Source: Rhizobiaceae bacterium
GTDB lineage: Bacteria > Pseudomonadota > Alphaproteobacteria > Rhizobiales > Rhizobiaceae
Reading direction: 5' to 3'
Assembly (NCBI GenBank): GCA_028865845.1
Contig: JAGWJK010000195.1
Location: 1-7,310 of the forward strand
Length of the DNA: 7,310 nt
Positions within the stretch are counted from its first letter, which is position 1. Each line of letters starts with the position of its first letter. Under the pieces are notes generated by a model. It worked only from the letters and a program-made list of their open reading frames with translations. It made no database searches and had not been told where the DNA came from. A program made the translations under genes and the position numbers. This document shows, piece after piece, positions 1 to 6,153 of this stretch.

Positions 1-1262
1 TGCTCGAAACCGTAGAACTGCGCCGCCCACATCTGATGCTGGCCGACTTCGGTGGTGATGTAGGTATCGCGGTGCTTCGTCAGTTCGTAGAGACGCTGGA
101 TCGCGTATTGCGGCATTATGACATCGTCATGCGGCTTATAAGCGAAGGAATTGCGCGCGCGCCAACGGGCAATGTCCGCCCACCAATCGCCGAGGCGCTC
201 GGCAGCAGGCTTCTGCGGCAAGGCCCGCCACAGGCGGACCATATCTTCCAGCACATTGCCGACATCGCCGAGGATGCCGATATCGACATGGACATTCTTG
301 TTGATCGACGACGGATCGATGTCGATGTGGATCTTTTTCGAGCGCGGAGAGAAGGCGTTCAGGCGGCCGGTGATGCGGTCATCAAAACGCGCGCCGATGC
401 AGATCATGACATCGCAATCATGCATCGCCATGTTGGCTTCGTAGGAGCCGTGCATGCCCAGCATGCCCATCCAATTCTTGCCCGATGCCGGATAGGCGCC
501 GAGACCCATCAGCGTGGAGGTGATCGGGAAGCCGGTCAACTCGACCAGTTCGCGCAACAGTTTCGAGGCTTCCGGACCGGAATTGACGACGCCACCGCCG
601 GAATAGATGATCGGCTGGCGCGCATTGGCCATCAACTCGACGGCGGCAGCGATCTTGTTGATATCGCCCTGAACCTTCGGCTGGTAGCTCTTCTGAACAT
701 CATGGGCTTCCGGTGGCGTGTAGGTGCCGGTCGCAAACTGAACGTCCTTCGGAATGTCGACGACGACAGGACCCGGGCGACCCGACTGGGCGATGCGGAA
801 GGCTTCATGAATGATGGCGGCCAGATCGTTGACATCCTTGACCAGCCAGTTGTGCTTGGTGCAAGGCCGGGTAATGCCGACAGTGTCGCATTCCTGGAAG
901 GCATCCGAGCCGATCAGCGACGTCGGCACCTGCCCGGTCAGACAAACGAGCGGGATCGAATCCATCAGCGCGTCCTGGAGCGGCGTAACCGCATTGGTCG
1001 CGCCCGGCCCCGAAGTCACCAGCATGACGCCGACCTTGCCGGTCGACCGCGCATAGCCTTCCGCTGCGTGCCCGGCGCCCTGCTCATGGCGAACGAGGAT
1101 GTGCTGGATATCGTCCTGCTGGAAAATTTCGTCATATATCGGGAGGACAGCGCCGCCCGGATAGCCGAAAATATGTTCGACGCCATTGTCCTTGAGCGCC
1201 CGCAGCACGATCTCCGCGCCTGTCATCCGATTGCCGTTCGCCTGGTTGTCTGTGCCGGTCAT
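1..1262 (-). CDS. ilvI: Acetolactate synthase large (catalytic) subunit, N-terminal part, cut by the left window edge
   Basis: This enzyme (also called acetohydroxyacid synthase; ilvB in some annotations) condenses two pyruvates, or pyruvate plus 2-oxobutyrate, in the first shared step of valine, leucine and isoleucine synthesis. It uses thiamine diphosphate (ThDP), Mg and FAD in the cytoplasm. The visible 420 codons cover the N-terminal pyrimidine-binding domain, with the FGYPGGAVLPIYD motif at about residues 32-44 and RHEQGAGHAAEGYAR at 58-72. Glu60 of the latter is the conserved ThDP-activating glutamate. Then come the FAD/central domain (GGGVVNSG, GARFDDR) and the beginning of the ThDP-binding domain (TTEVGQHQMWAAQFY) at the window edge. 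I chose the ATG at 1262, with GGAA about 8 bases upstream; an in-frame ATG at 1226 (residue 13) is the alternative. No stop codon or frameshift is visible. A small regulatory subunit (ilvH) would be expected just beyond the left edge. Expression is probably controlled by the attenuator at 1320-1434. Confidence 0.96.
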   Translation of the reverse strand, partial: MTGTDNQANGNRMTGAEIVLRALKDNGVEHIFGYPGGAVLPIYDEIFQQDDIQHILVRHEQGAGHAAEGYARSTGKVGVMLVTSGPGATNAVTPLQDALMDSIPLVCLTGQVPTSLIGSDAFQECDTVGITRPCTKHNWLVKDVNDLAAIIHEAFRIAQSGRPGPVVVDIPKDVQFATGTYTPPEAHDVQKSYQPKVQGDINKIAAAVELMANARQPIIYSGGGVVNSGPEASKLLRELVELTGFPITSTLMGLGAYPASGKNWMGMLGMHGSYEANMAMHDCDVMICIGARFDDRITGRLNAFSPRSKKIHIDIDPSSINKNVHVDIGILGDVGNVLEDMVRLWRALPQKPAAERLGDWWADIARWRARNSFAYKPHDDVIMPQYAIQRLYELTKHRDTYITTEVGQHQMWAAQFYGFE

Positions 1263-1319
1263 GCCTTTGTTCCACTATCTGCTGAGGGATTGGAAAGTTG
1301 AAAACTCGAATTCGGGCAT

Positions 1320-1343
1320 AAAAAAAGGCTCCTTGGGGAGCCT
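1320..1343 (-). terminator. Intrinsic terminator of the ilvI attenuator
   Basis: Read on the minus strand, AGGCTCC (1343-1337), loop CCAA, GGAGCCT (1332-1326) forms a perfect 7-bp GC-rich stem followed by a run of seven T including the last stem base (1326-1320). This is a textbook Rho-independent terminator. It lies between a short leader peptide gene and ilvI, 57 bases before the ilvI start codon and on the same strand, so its role is conditional termination rather than ending an upstream gene. Confidence 0.9.
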
Positions 1344-1350
1344 GTCATCT

Positions 1351-1400
1351 AGCGCATGGGTGGCTGTCGCCGGATGGTTACACCATCCTGCCCATGCGCT
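1351..1400 (-). promoter_or_regulatory. Large hairpin in the ilvI leader RNA (attenuator pairing region)
   Basis: On the minus strand AGCGCATGGG (1400-1391) is perfectly complementary to CCCATGCGCT (1360-1351), giving 10 bp. Inside it a second perfect inverted repeat, GGATGGT (1388-1382) with ACCATCC (1378-1372), surrounds the leader stop codon. The 5' arms lie within the last codons of the leader peptide, so ribosome position would decide whether the hairpins form. This is how translation-coupled attenuators work. It ends 7 bases before the terminator stem. By eye I could not identify an antiterminator that directly sequesters the 5' arm of the terminator, so the exact switching scheme is unresolved. 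Confidence 0.75.
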
Positions 1401-1434
1401 TTCCCACCACAATAAGAGCCTGCGAGTTTTTCAT
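1378..1434 (-). CDS. Branched-chain amino-acid leader peptide of the ilvI attenuator (18 residues)
   Basis: A small frame on the minus strand, ATG at 1434 and TAA at 1380-1378, encodes MKNSQALIVVGKRMGRMV. The block Leu-Ile-Val-Val (codons CTT ATT GTG GTG) consists of exactly the three amino acids made by the downstream pathway, the hallmark of ilv leader peptides. A shortage of charged Leu, Ile or Val tRNA would stall the ribosome here and change the folding of the RNA that follows. No Shine-Dalgarno sequence is present before the ATG. The -10 box ends only 8 bases upstream, so the transcript probably begins at or within 2 bases of the A of the ATG (leaderless initiation). The hairpin and terminator follow immediately. 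The peptide itself probably has no stable fold. Confidence 0.88.
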   Translation of the reverse strand: MKNSQALIVVGKRMGRMV

Positions 1435-1442
1435 GGGCGGAA

Positions 1443-1471
1443 TTGATAGACAGAAAATTTCCAAGCGTCAA
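1443..1471 (-). promoter_or_regulatory. Sigma-70-type promoter of the ilvI leader transcript
   Basis: On the minus strand TTGACG (1471-1466) matches the -35 consensus at five of six positions. It is separated by exactly 17 bases from TATCAA (1448-1443), a four-of-six match to the -10 consensus. The usual discriminator length puts transcription start at 1436-1434, coinciding with the leader peptide ATG at 1434. It is the only convincing promoter seen by eye in the interval between ilvI and the divergent ATPase gene. Confidence 0.75.
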
Positions 1472-1541
1472 CGTATTCCGCAATAAAAAATCCCGGTCTT
1501 TCGCGATCCCCTAAAAATGAATGGAAAATCGGATGCATTTT

Positions 1542-1575
1542 GTTAAGCCGGCCTCCCTATGCTCCGGACCTTAAC
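1542..1575 (+). repeat. Imperfect inverted repeat upstream of the HerA-like ATPase gene
   Basis: GTTAAGCCGG (1542-1551) faces CCGGACCTTAAC (1564-1575), complementary apart from a two-base AC bulge, with a 12-base spacer. It sits between the ilvI promoter region and the ribosome-binding site of the ATPase gene, so it could be an operator or a structure in the 5' untranslated region. There is no T-run, so it is not a terminator. It may also be chance. Confidence 0.35.
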
Positions 1576-1578
1576 GCT

Positions 1579-1583
1579 GGGAG
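1579..1583 (+). promoter_or_regulatory. Ribosome-binding site that decides the TTG start of the ATPase gene
   Basis: GGGAG lies 7 bases before the TTG at 1591. The upstream in-frame TTG at 1540 has no comparable Shine-Dalgarno sequence, and no ATG in this frame occurs near the start of the conserved region. The site therefore favours 1591 as the true start. Confidence 0.6.
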
Positions 1584-1590
1584 TAACCGT

Positions 1591-3654
1591 TTGCTTAATA
1601 ACGACTTGCAGACGTCCGGCAAGGCTGGGGAGCTTGATCGCCGCGACAATCTGAAGCCGGGAAATCGTTTCCTCGGCCGTGTCGTCGCGTGCAATGGTTC
1701 CAGGGCAACCATCGCCGCCATCGCCGAGGACGGCGGCACCGACCTGACCGAACTCTGGTCGGTCGGCAGGCTGATCTCGATTACCGTCGGCGTCAACCGC
1801 GTCGCGGCCCTCGTCTATTCGATGAACACCGGCAACAACGGTTGGGGCGAAGGCCAGGACAATCTCTTCCGCATCGAGGTGGAGCTGCTGGGCGAAGTTC
1901 GCGTCGGTCCAACCGGCCGCGAGGAGTTTTCGAGCGGTATTTCCGCCTATCCCTATCTCGGCGCGATCGCCCACCGTATCCGCGCCGCCGACCTCATGCG
2001 TATCTTCGATGCCGGCAAGGACAGCAGCTGCGTCATCGGCAAGCTGACCCAGGATGAAAGCATCGATGCCGCCATCCATATTCCATCGATGCTGGCAAAG
2101 CATTTCGCCGTGGTCGGCTCAACTGGCGTCGGCAAATCGACGGCGGTATCGCTGCTCTTGCACAAGGCGATCGTCTCCGATCCGAAGCTACGCGTGCTCA
2201 TCCTCGATCCTCATAACGAGTTCGCCGCCGCCTTCCCCAAGCATTCGGTCGTCATCGATACCGACACGCTCGACCTGCCCTTCTGGCTGATGCGGCTCGA
2301 CGAATTTGCCGAGGTGGTCTTCCGCGGGCGTCCGCCCGTCGCCGAAGAACTGGACATGCTGCGCGACATCATCCCCGAAGCCAAGCGCGCCTTTCGCGGC
2401 AGCGATTCGCCGCTGATGCGTCGCCAGACGGAAAAAAGCTCGGTCACGGCGGATACGCCGGTGCCCTACCGCATGGCCGATCTGCTTGCCTCGATCGACG
2501 AGCGCATCGGCCGGCTCGAAGGCCGGCAGGAAAAGCCGCATCTGCGCTCGCTAAAGATGCGCATCCTCTCGGCGATCAACGATCCGCGCTACCATTTCAT
2601 GTTCTCCAACAATACGATCAGCGACACGATCATGGAGACGATCGCGCAGATCTTCCGGATTCCGGGCGACGACCGGCCGATCTGCACGTTCCAGCTTGCC
2701 GGCATTCCCTCGGAAGTGGTCAATTCCGTCGCTTCAGTCCTCTGCCGCATGGCATTCGAACTGGCGCTCTGGAGCGAAGGCGCCATCCACATGCTCGTCG
2801 TCTGCGAGGAAGCGCATCGTTATATTCCCGCCGACCCGACGTTGGGCTTCCTTCCGACCCGCCAGGCAATCGCCCGCATCGCAAAGGAAGGCCGCAAATA
2901 CGGCGTGTCGCTCGGTATCATCACTCAGCGCCCCGGTGAGCTCGACCAGACAATTCTTTCGCAGTGCTCGACGGTGTTCGCCATGCGCCTCGCCAACGAC
3001 CGCGACCAGGACATCATCCGCTCGGCCATTCCGAATTCGTCGATTTCGACGACGAGTTTCCTGTCCTCCATCGGCAATGGAGAAGCCATCGCCTTCGGTG
3101 AGGCGATCGCGGTGCCGATGCGTATGCGCTTTTCCCGTGTCGAGGAACATCTTCTGCCGAAGGCCAATGGCAGCGTCTCGAAGGCAAGTGACGACTCTCC
3201 CGATACTGTCGATCTCCGCACCATCATCAGCCGTATGCGCGCCATCACCAGCCCCGACATTTCCTCCTTCCGGCAAAGCTACAGCGCCGCCAATGATCCG
3301 CTCGACGACATCGACACCAATGCCGGTTATGTCGAGCAACCCGTCTCCCTGCCCGCCGAGCCGCGATCACAACAGTATCCGGCCGCGCCGGCGATCGAGC
3401 CTTATCGGCCGGACATGTTGCCCCGCGCCGAAGCGCAACCAAGCCCCTCCGCCTTTGGGGCAGCACCACAGACACCATTCGACAGCCGGCTTGCGGAGTT
3501 GCGCCGCGAATTCCGCACTGCCGACCCTGACCCCAGCCAGCCGGCACCTGCCCGAGACCCGGCCCCGGTGTCGACACTGCGGCGCGAGCCCGGTGTCTCC
3601 CTGCGCGAAAGCATTTTGAAGAAACCGTTGAGCAGCCTTTACAACAAGGACTGA
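1591..3654 (+). CDS. HerA/FtsK-superfamily P-loop ATPase with disordered C-terminal tail; cellular role unknown
   Basis: The product is 687 residues from the TTG at 1591, or 704 if the TTG at 1540 is used. The N-terminal part (about 25-120, with GRVVACNGSRATIA) resembles the beta-barrel found before HerA ATPase cores. The ATPase core follows: Walker A GSTGVGKS at 176-183, DPHNE at 206-210 after the next strand, Walker B LVVCEEAH at 402-409 with paired glutamates, and TQRPGELD from 445, the sensor-like Q-R-P motif typical of HerA, then a C-terminal strand region with SQCSTVFAMRL. From about residue 525 the protein is rich in Pro, Ala, Ser and charged residues and probably disordered, ending in a lysine-containing segment (SLRESILKKPLSSLYNKD). 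HerA proteins are hexameric DNA-translocating motors that often partner with the nuclease NurA. No NurA, Sir2 or other nuclease gene is adjacent, so a DNA-motor role is inferred from family only. Base composition matches the neighbouring core genes. It faces away from ilvI and converges on miaA. Confidence 0.88.
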   Translation: MLNNDLQTSGKAGELDRRDNLKPGNRFLGRVVACNGSRATIAAIAEDGGTDLTELWSVGRLISITVGVNRVAALVYSMNTGNNGWGEGQDNLFRIEVELLGEVRVGPTGREEFSSGISAYPYLGAIAHRIRAADLMRIFDAGKDSSCVIGKLTQDESIDAAIHIPSMLAKHFAVVGSTGVGKSTAVSLLLHKAIVSDPKLRVLILDPHNEFAAAFPKHSVVIDTDTLDLPFWLMRLDEFAEVVFRGRPPVAEELDMLRDIIPEAKRAFRGSDSPLMRRQTEKSSVTADTPVPYRMADLLASIDERIGRLEGRQEKPHLRSLKMRILSAINDPRYHFMFSNNTISDTIMETIAQIFRIPGDDRPICTFQLAGIPSEVVNSVASVLCRMAFELALWSEGAIHMLVVCEEAHRYIPADPTLGFLPTRQAIARIAKEGRKYGVSLGIITQRPGELDQTILSQCSTVFAMRLANDRDQDIIRSAIPNSSISTTSFLSSIGNGEAIAFGEAIAVPMRMRFSRVEEHLLPKANGSVSKASDDSPDTVDLRTIISRMRAITSPDISSFRQSYSAANDPLDDIDTNAGYVEQPVSLPAEPRSQQYPAAPAIEPYRPDMLPRAEAQPSPSAFGAAPQTPFDSRLAELRREFRTADPDPSQPAPARDPAPVSTLRREPGVSLRESILKKPLSSLYNKD

Positions 3655-3743
3655 TCGACGCGGCTTGCGCCGTGCGAATTCAACTAGCTCGCTGTGCAGC
3701 GATAGTCTCGATGAGCCGATGATCGCGTGGATGAGAAGACCGG
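3655..3743. other. Short convergent intergenic region with two small hairpins
   Basis: The two flanking genes converge here. CGCGGC/GCCGTG (3659-3664 with 3669-3674, loop TTGC, one G-U pair) and TCGCT/AGCGA (3689-3693 with 3698-3702, loop GTGC) can form small stems. Neither is followed by a T-run on either strand, so I do not call them intrinsic terminators; they could slow polymerase or support Rho-dependent ends. Confidence 0.4.
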
Positions 3744-4625
3744 CTAGGGACTGACGCGCTCCCAGCTCTCGTCCATCTGATTGCGAAACCAGGTCATCTG
3801 GCGCTTGGCATATTGGCGCGTCGCGGCCGAGCCTAGTTCCAGGACTTCATTGCGTGTGATTTCGCCCTTCAGCATCGCCGCGATCTGCGACACGCCGATC
3901 GCCTTCATGACAGGCATCTCCTGCGGTAGGTTCAATGCCAGCAAATCCCGCACCTCGTCTTCGGCGCCCATGGCCAGCATCTTTTCGAAACGGCCGTTGA
4001 TGCGTTGATGCAGCACGGCTCGATCCGGCAGCACGACGATCTTTCGCGCTCGATCAGGATCGACGATGACAGGTCCGGTCTTTCCCTGAAAAGCGGCGAT
4101 GGATTGTCCGGTCGCCTCGATCATTTCCAACGCCCGGACGATGCGCTGGCCATCCTGTGGATTGAGCGTGTCAGCCATTGCCGGATCGCGATCACCAAGC
4201 TGCCGATGCAATGCCTCGGCACCTTCGCTCAGCAACTGCTCCCGCAAGCGACTGCGAATATCGGCGGGAATCTCCGGCATGTCGGAAAGACCGCCGGTCA
4301 ATGCCTTGAAATAGAGCCCGGTGCCTCCGACAAAAACAGGCGTTCGCCCTTCGCTGCGCAATTGCGCTATCAGATCCTTGGCCTCGCGCAGCCAGACACC
4401 GGTCGAATAAGCCTGGCTGGCCGGCACATGACCGTAAAGATGGTGCGGAATGCCCTTCATATCGGCCTCTGACGGGCGGGCGGTCAGAACCCGCAGGGTG
4501 TCGTAGACCTGCATGCTGTCGGCATTGATGACGACGCCGTCGTGCACGCGCGCCAATTCCACCGCAAGCGCGGACTTGCCGCTGGCGGTCGGGCCGGTTA
4601 TCAGGATCGCGTCGATATCGCTCAT
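3744..4625 (-). CDS. miaA: tRNA dimethylallyltransferase (tRNA isopentenyltransferase)
   Basis: MiaA transfers the dimethylallyl group of DMAPP to N6 of adenosine 37 in tRNAs that read UNN codons, the first step toward the ms2i6A modification that stabilises codon pairing. The 293-residue product starts MSDIDAILITGPTASGKS, with a P-loop at residues 11-18. It continues with INADSMQVY at 33-41, in which Asp36 is the conserved catalytic base, then ARPSEAD, FVGGTGLYFKALTGGL and DGQRIVRALEM, all typical of the family. The C-terminal KRQMTWFRNQ closes the tRNA-binding part. Length is usual for an alphaproteobacterial MiaA. I chose the ATG at 4625, with GGA at a reasonable distance; an in-frame ATG at 4640 and a TTG at 4667 are alternatives that would overlap serB. 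The gene is divergent from serB and convergent with the HerA-like ATPase gene. Confidence 0.97.
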   Translation of the reverse strand: MSDIDAILITGPTASGKSALAVELARVHDGVVINADSMQVYDTLRVLTARPSEADMKGIPHHLYGHVPASQAYSTGVWLREAKDLIAQLRSEGRTPVFVGGTGLYFKALTGGLSDMPEIPADIRSRLREQLLSEGAEALHRQLGDRDPAMADTLNPQDGQRIVRALEMIEATGQSIAAFQGKTGPVIVDPDRARKIVVLPDRAVLHQRINGRFEKMLAMGAEDEVRDLLALNLPQEMPVMKAIGVSQIAAMLKGEITRNEVLELGSAATRQYAKRQMTWFRNQMDESWERVSP

Positions 4626-4638
4626 GGGGTTTCCGATC
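4626..4638. promoter_or_regulatory. 13-base divergent gap between miaA and serB starts
   Basis: Only 13 bases separate the chosen start codons of miaA (minus) and serB (plus). The GGGG/GGTTT upstream of serB and the GGA upstream of miaA both fall here, so the two ribosome-binding sites are complementary strands of the same stretch. There is no room for either promoter: each must lie inside the coding sequence of the other gene. Confidence 0.6.
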
Positions 4639-5529
4639 ATGGCCTTCGTTGCCACGCTTATTGCCAATCCGTCAAACCCCGTTCTTGTTCCCGCGATCGC
4701 AGAACAGGCGGCGGAGGCGGTAAAAGCCTCGGGACTCTATTGGCTGGCGGACGGAATCGCCTGCGATATCGTGCTGCGCGACGGCAGCGACCACCAGGCG
4801 GCGGAAGCCAATATCCTCGCGGTCATCGGCAGCGCCCCGATTGATCTCGTCATCCAGGACGCGGACACGCGCCGTAAAAAACTGCTGATCGCCGATATGG
4901 ATTCCACCATGATCGGCCAGGAATGCATCGACGAACTGGCAGCCGAAGTCGGATTGAAGGACAGGGTCGCCGATATCACCGCCCGCGCCATGAACGGCGA
5001 AATCGCTTTCGAGCCGGCCTTGCGCGAGCGCGTGGCGCTGCTGAAGGGCCTGCCGCTCTCGGTCGTCGATGATGTCATCGCCAAGCGCATCACCCTGACG
5101 CCGGGCGGTCCTGAATTGATCGCCACCATGCAGGCTAAGGGCTATTACACAGCGCTGGTCTCGGGCGGTTTCACCGTCTTCACCAGCCGCATCGGGGCAA
5201 CGCTCGGCTTCGATGAGAACCGCGCCAACATTCTCATAGAAGAGAACGGCGTGCTGACCGGTTTCGTCGCCGAACCCATTCTCGGCAAGCAGGCCAAGGT
5301 GGACGCCCTCAATGAGATCGCGGCAAAGCTCGGCATTTCCACGGACGAAGCGATTGCCGTCGGCGACGGCGCCAATGATCTCGGCATGCTCCAGCTCGCA
5401 GGCTCCGGCGTTGCCCTGCACGCCAAGCCGGCGGTCGCTGCCGAGGCGAGGATGCGCATCGACCATGGCGACCTGACGGCCCTTCTCTACATTCAGGGCT
5501 ATCGCAAAACAGATTTCATCAAGGCCTGA
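4639..5529 (+). CDS. serB: Phosphoserine phosphatase
   Basis: SerB hydrolyses O-phosphoserine to serine, the last step of the phosphorylated serine pathway, in the cytoplasm with Mg. The 296-residue product has an N-terminal ACT-like part (about 1-80) and a C-terminal HAD phosphatase. HAD motifs are complete: DMDST at 86-90 (Asp86 nucleophile, Asp88 general acid/base), SGG at 175-177, Lys220, and GDGANDLGML from 242 with Asp243 and Asp247 for Mg binding. The cap region carries the substrate-pocket signature GQECIDELA. The start at 4639 (MAFVATLIANPSNPVL) fits the length I recall for rhizobial SerB; the frame is open further upstream, but that part is antisense to miaA. GGGG lies about 10 bases before the ATG. 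The gene runs toward two acetyltransferase genes 60 bases downstream and could be cotranscribed with them. Confidence 0.97.
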   Translation: MAFVATLIANPSNPVLVPAIAEQAAEAVKASGLYWLADGIACDIVLRDGSDHQAAEANILAVIGSAPIDLVIQDADTRRKKLLIADMDSTMIGQECIDELAAEVGLKDRVADITARAMNGEIAFEPALRERVALLKGLPLSVVDDVIAKRITLTPGGPELIATMQAKGYYTALVSGGFTVFTSRIGATLGFDENRANILIEENGVLTGFVAEPILGKQAKVDALNEIAAKLGISTDEAIAVGDGANDLGMLQLAGSGVALHAKPAVAAEARMRIDHGDLTALLYIQGYRKTDFIKA

Positions 5530-5589
5530 GAAAACCGACATCGCGGCGACGAAGGCCCATTTCGTTTAAAACAAATCGGATTTGCTGCC

Positions 5590-6153
5590 ATGATCATTGC
5601 CGAAACCGAACGTCTCATCATCCGTAACTGGCGCGAAGGCGACCGCGATCTCGTCTTCGAGATCAATTCCGATGACCGGGTGATGGAGTTCTATCCCTTT
5701 CGTCGCAACCGCGCCGAGTCCGATGCCTTCTTCGACCGGGTCCATGCGATGATCGCCGAGACGGATTTCGGCTTCTATGCGCTGGAGCTGAAGGCGACCG
5801 GTGAGACCCTCGGTTATTGCGGGCTGGCACAGATCGACTACCTGGAGCCGTTCGTTGCAGTGGGTACCGTCGAAATCGGTTGGCGCCTGGCCGCTCGCTT
5901 CTGGGGCAAAGGCTACGCCAGCGAATCAGCCCGCGCGCTCCTTGCCCGCGGCTTCGAAACCCTCAATCTCCCGGAGATCGTCTCCTTCGCGGTGCACGAC
6001 AATATCAAATCGACATCCGTGATGGAGCGTACCGGCATGCATCGGGTCGACGGCGGCGATTTCGATCATCCGCGCGTTCCCGACAGCCATCCGCATTTGC
6101 AGCGCCATGTCCTCTATCGCCTGACAGCGCCCGAGTGGCGCGCCCGGCGATGA
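5590..6153 (+). CDS. GNAT-family N-acetyltransferase, RimJ/RimL-like (first of a tandem pair)
   Basis: The product is 187 residues and looks like an Acetyltransf_3 (RimJ/RimL-type) enzyme that would transfer acetyl from acetyl-CoA to an amine, commonly a protein N-terminus or small molecule; the substrate cannot be told from sequence. It opens with ETERLIIRNWREGDRD, the usual family N-terminus. LELKATGETLGYCGLA (about 65-80) and VEIGWRLAARFWGKGYASE (94-112) form the core strands. R-F-W-G-K-G at 103-108 fits the acetyl-CoA pyrophosphate-binding motif R-x-x-G-x-G. SFAVHDNIKSTSVMERTGM gives the late helix and strand. The start is the ATG at 5590; the Shine-Dalgarno sequence is poor (GGA about 11 bases upstream). 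Its stop overlaps the next gene's start. The 60-base gap from serB has no recognisable terminator, so readthrough from serB is possible. Confidence 0.93.
   Translation: MIIAETERLIIRNWREGDRDLVFEINSDDRVMEFYPFRRNRAESDAFFDRVHAMIAETDFGFYALELKATGETLGYCGLAQIDYLEPFVAVGTVEIGWRLAARFWGKGYASESARALLARGFETLNLPEIVSFAVHDNIKSTSVMERTGMHRVDGGDFDHPRVPDSHPHLQRHVLYRLTAPEWRARR

Noticed and set aside
36..1301. A 421-codon open frame on the plus strand
   Set aside because: It is antisense to ilvI, which shows unmistakable acetolactate synthase motifs on the minus strand; the plus-strand translation resembles no protein I know and reflects high GC content.
1543..1574. TTAA pair as a CtrA binding site
   Set aside because: The two TTAA tetramers are 24 bases apart, whereas the CtrA site needs a 7-base spacing.
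2696..3619. A 307-codon plus-strand frame inside the ATPase gene
   Set aside because: It is Arg/Ser/Pro-rich, typical of an out-of-frame reading of GC-rich coding DNA, while the ATPase frame carries Walker B and later motifs.
1591..3654. HerA-like ATPase as part of an anti-phage system (HerA with Sir2, DUF4297 or NurA)
   Set aside because: No nuclease or effector gene is adjacent; the neighbours are core metabolic genes and the base composition is uniform.
3659..3702. Two small hairpins as intrinsic terminators for the ATPase gene or miaA
   Set aside because: Stems are short and neither strand has a T-run after them, so only a neutral intergenic note is given.
4672..5541. A 289-codon open frame on the minus strand
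   Set aside because: It is entirely antisense to serB, whose HAD motifs are complete; no recognisable motifs on the minus strand.
5565..5582. AT-rich near-palindrome between serB and the first acetyltransferase as an operator or terminator
   Set aside because: The arms are A/T-rich with a bulge and there is no T-run after a GC stem; too weak to call.
5817..6149. Upstream extension of the second acetyltransferase frame
   Set aside because: The extension lies inside the first acetyltransferase in another frame and has no family similarity; the family N-terminus ETPRLILR begins right after the ATG at 6150.
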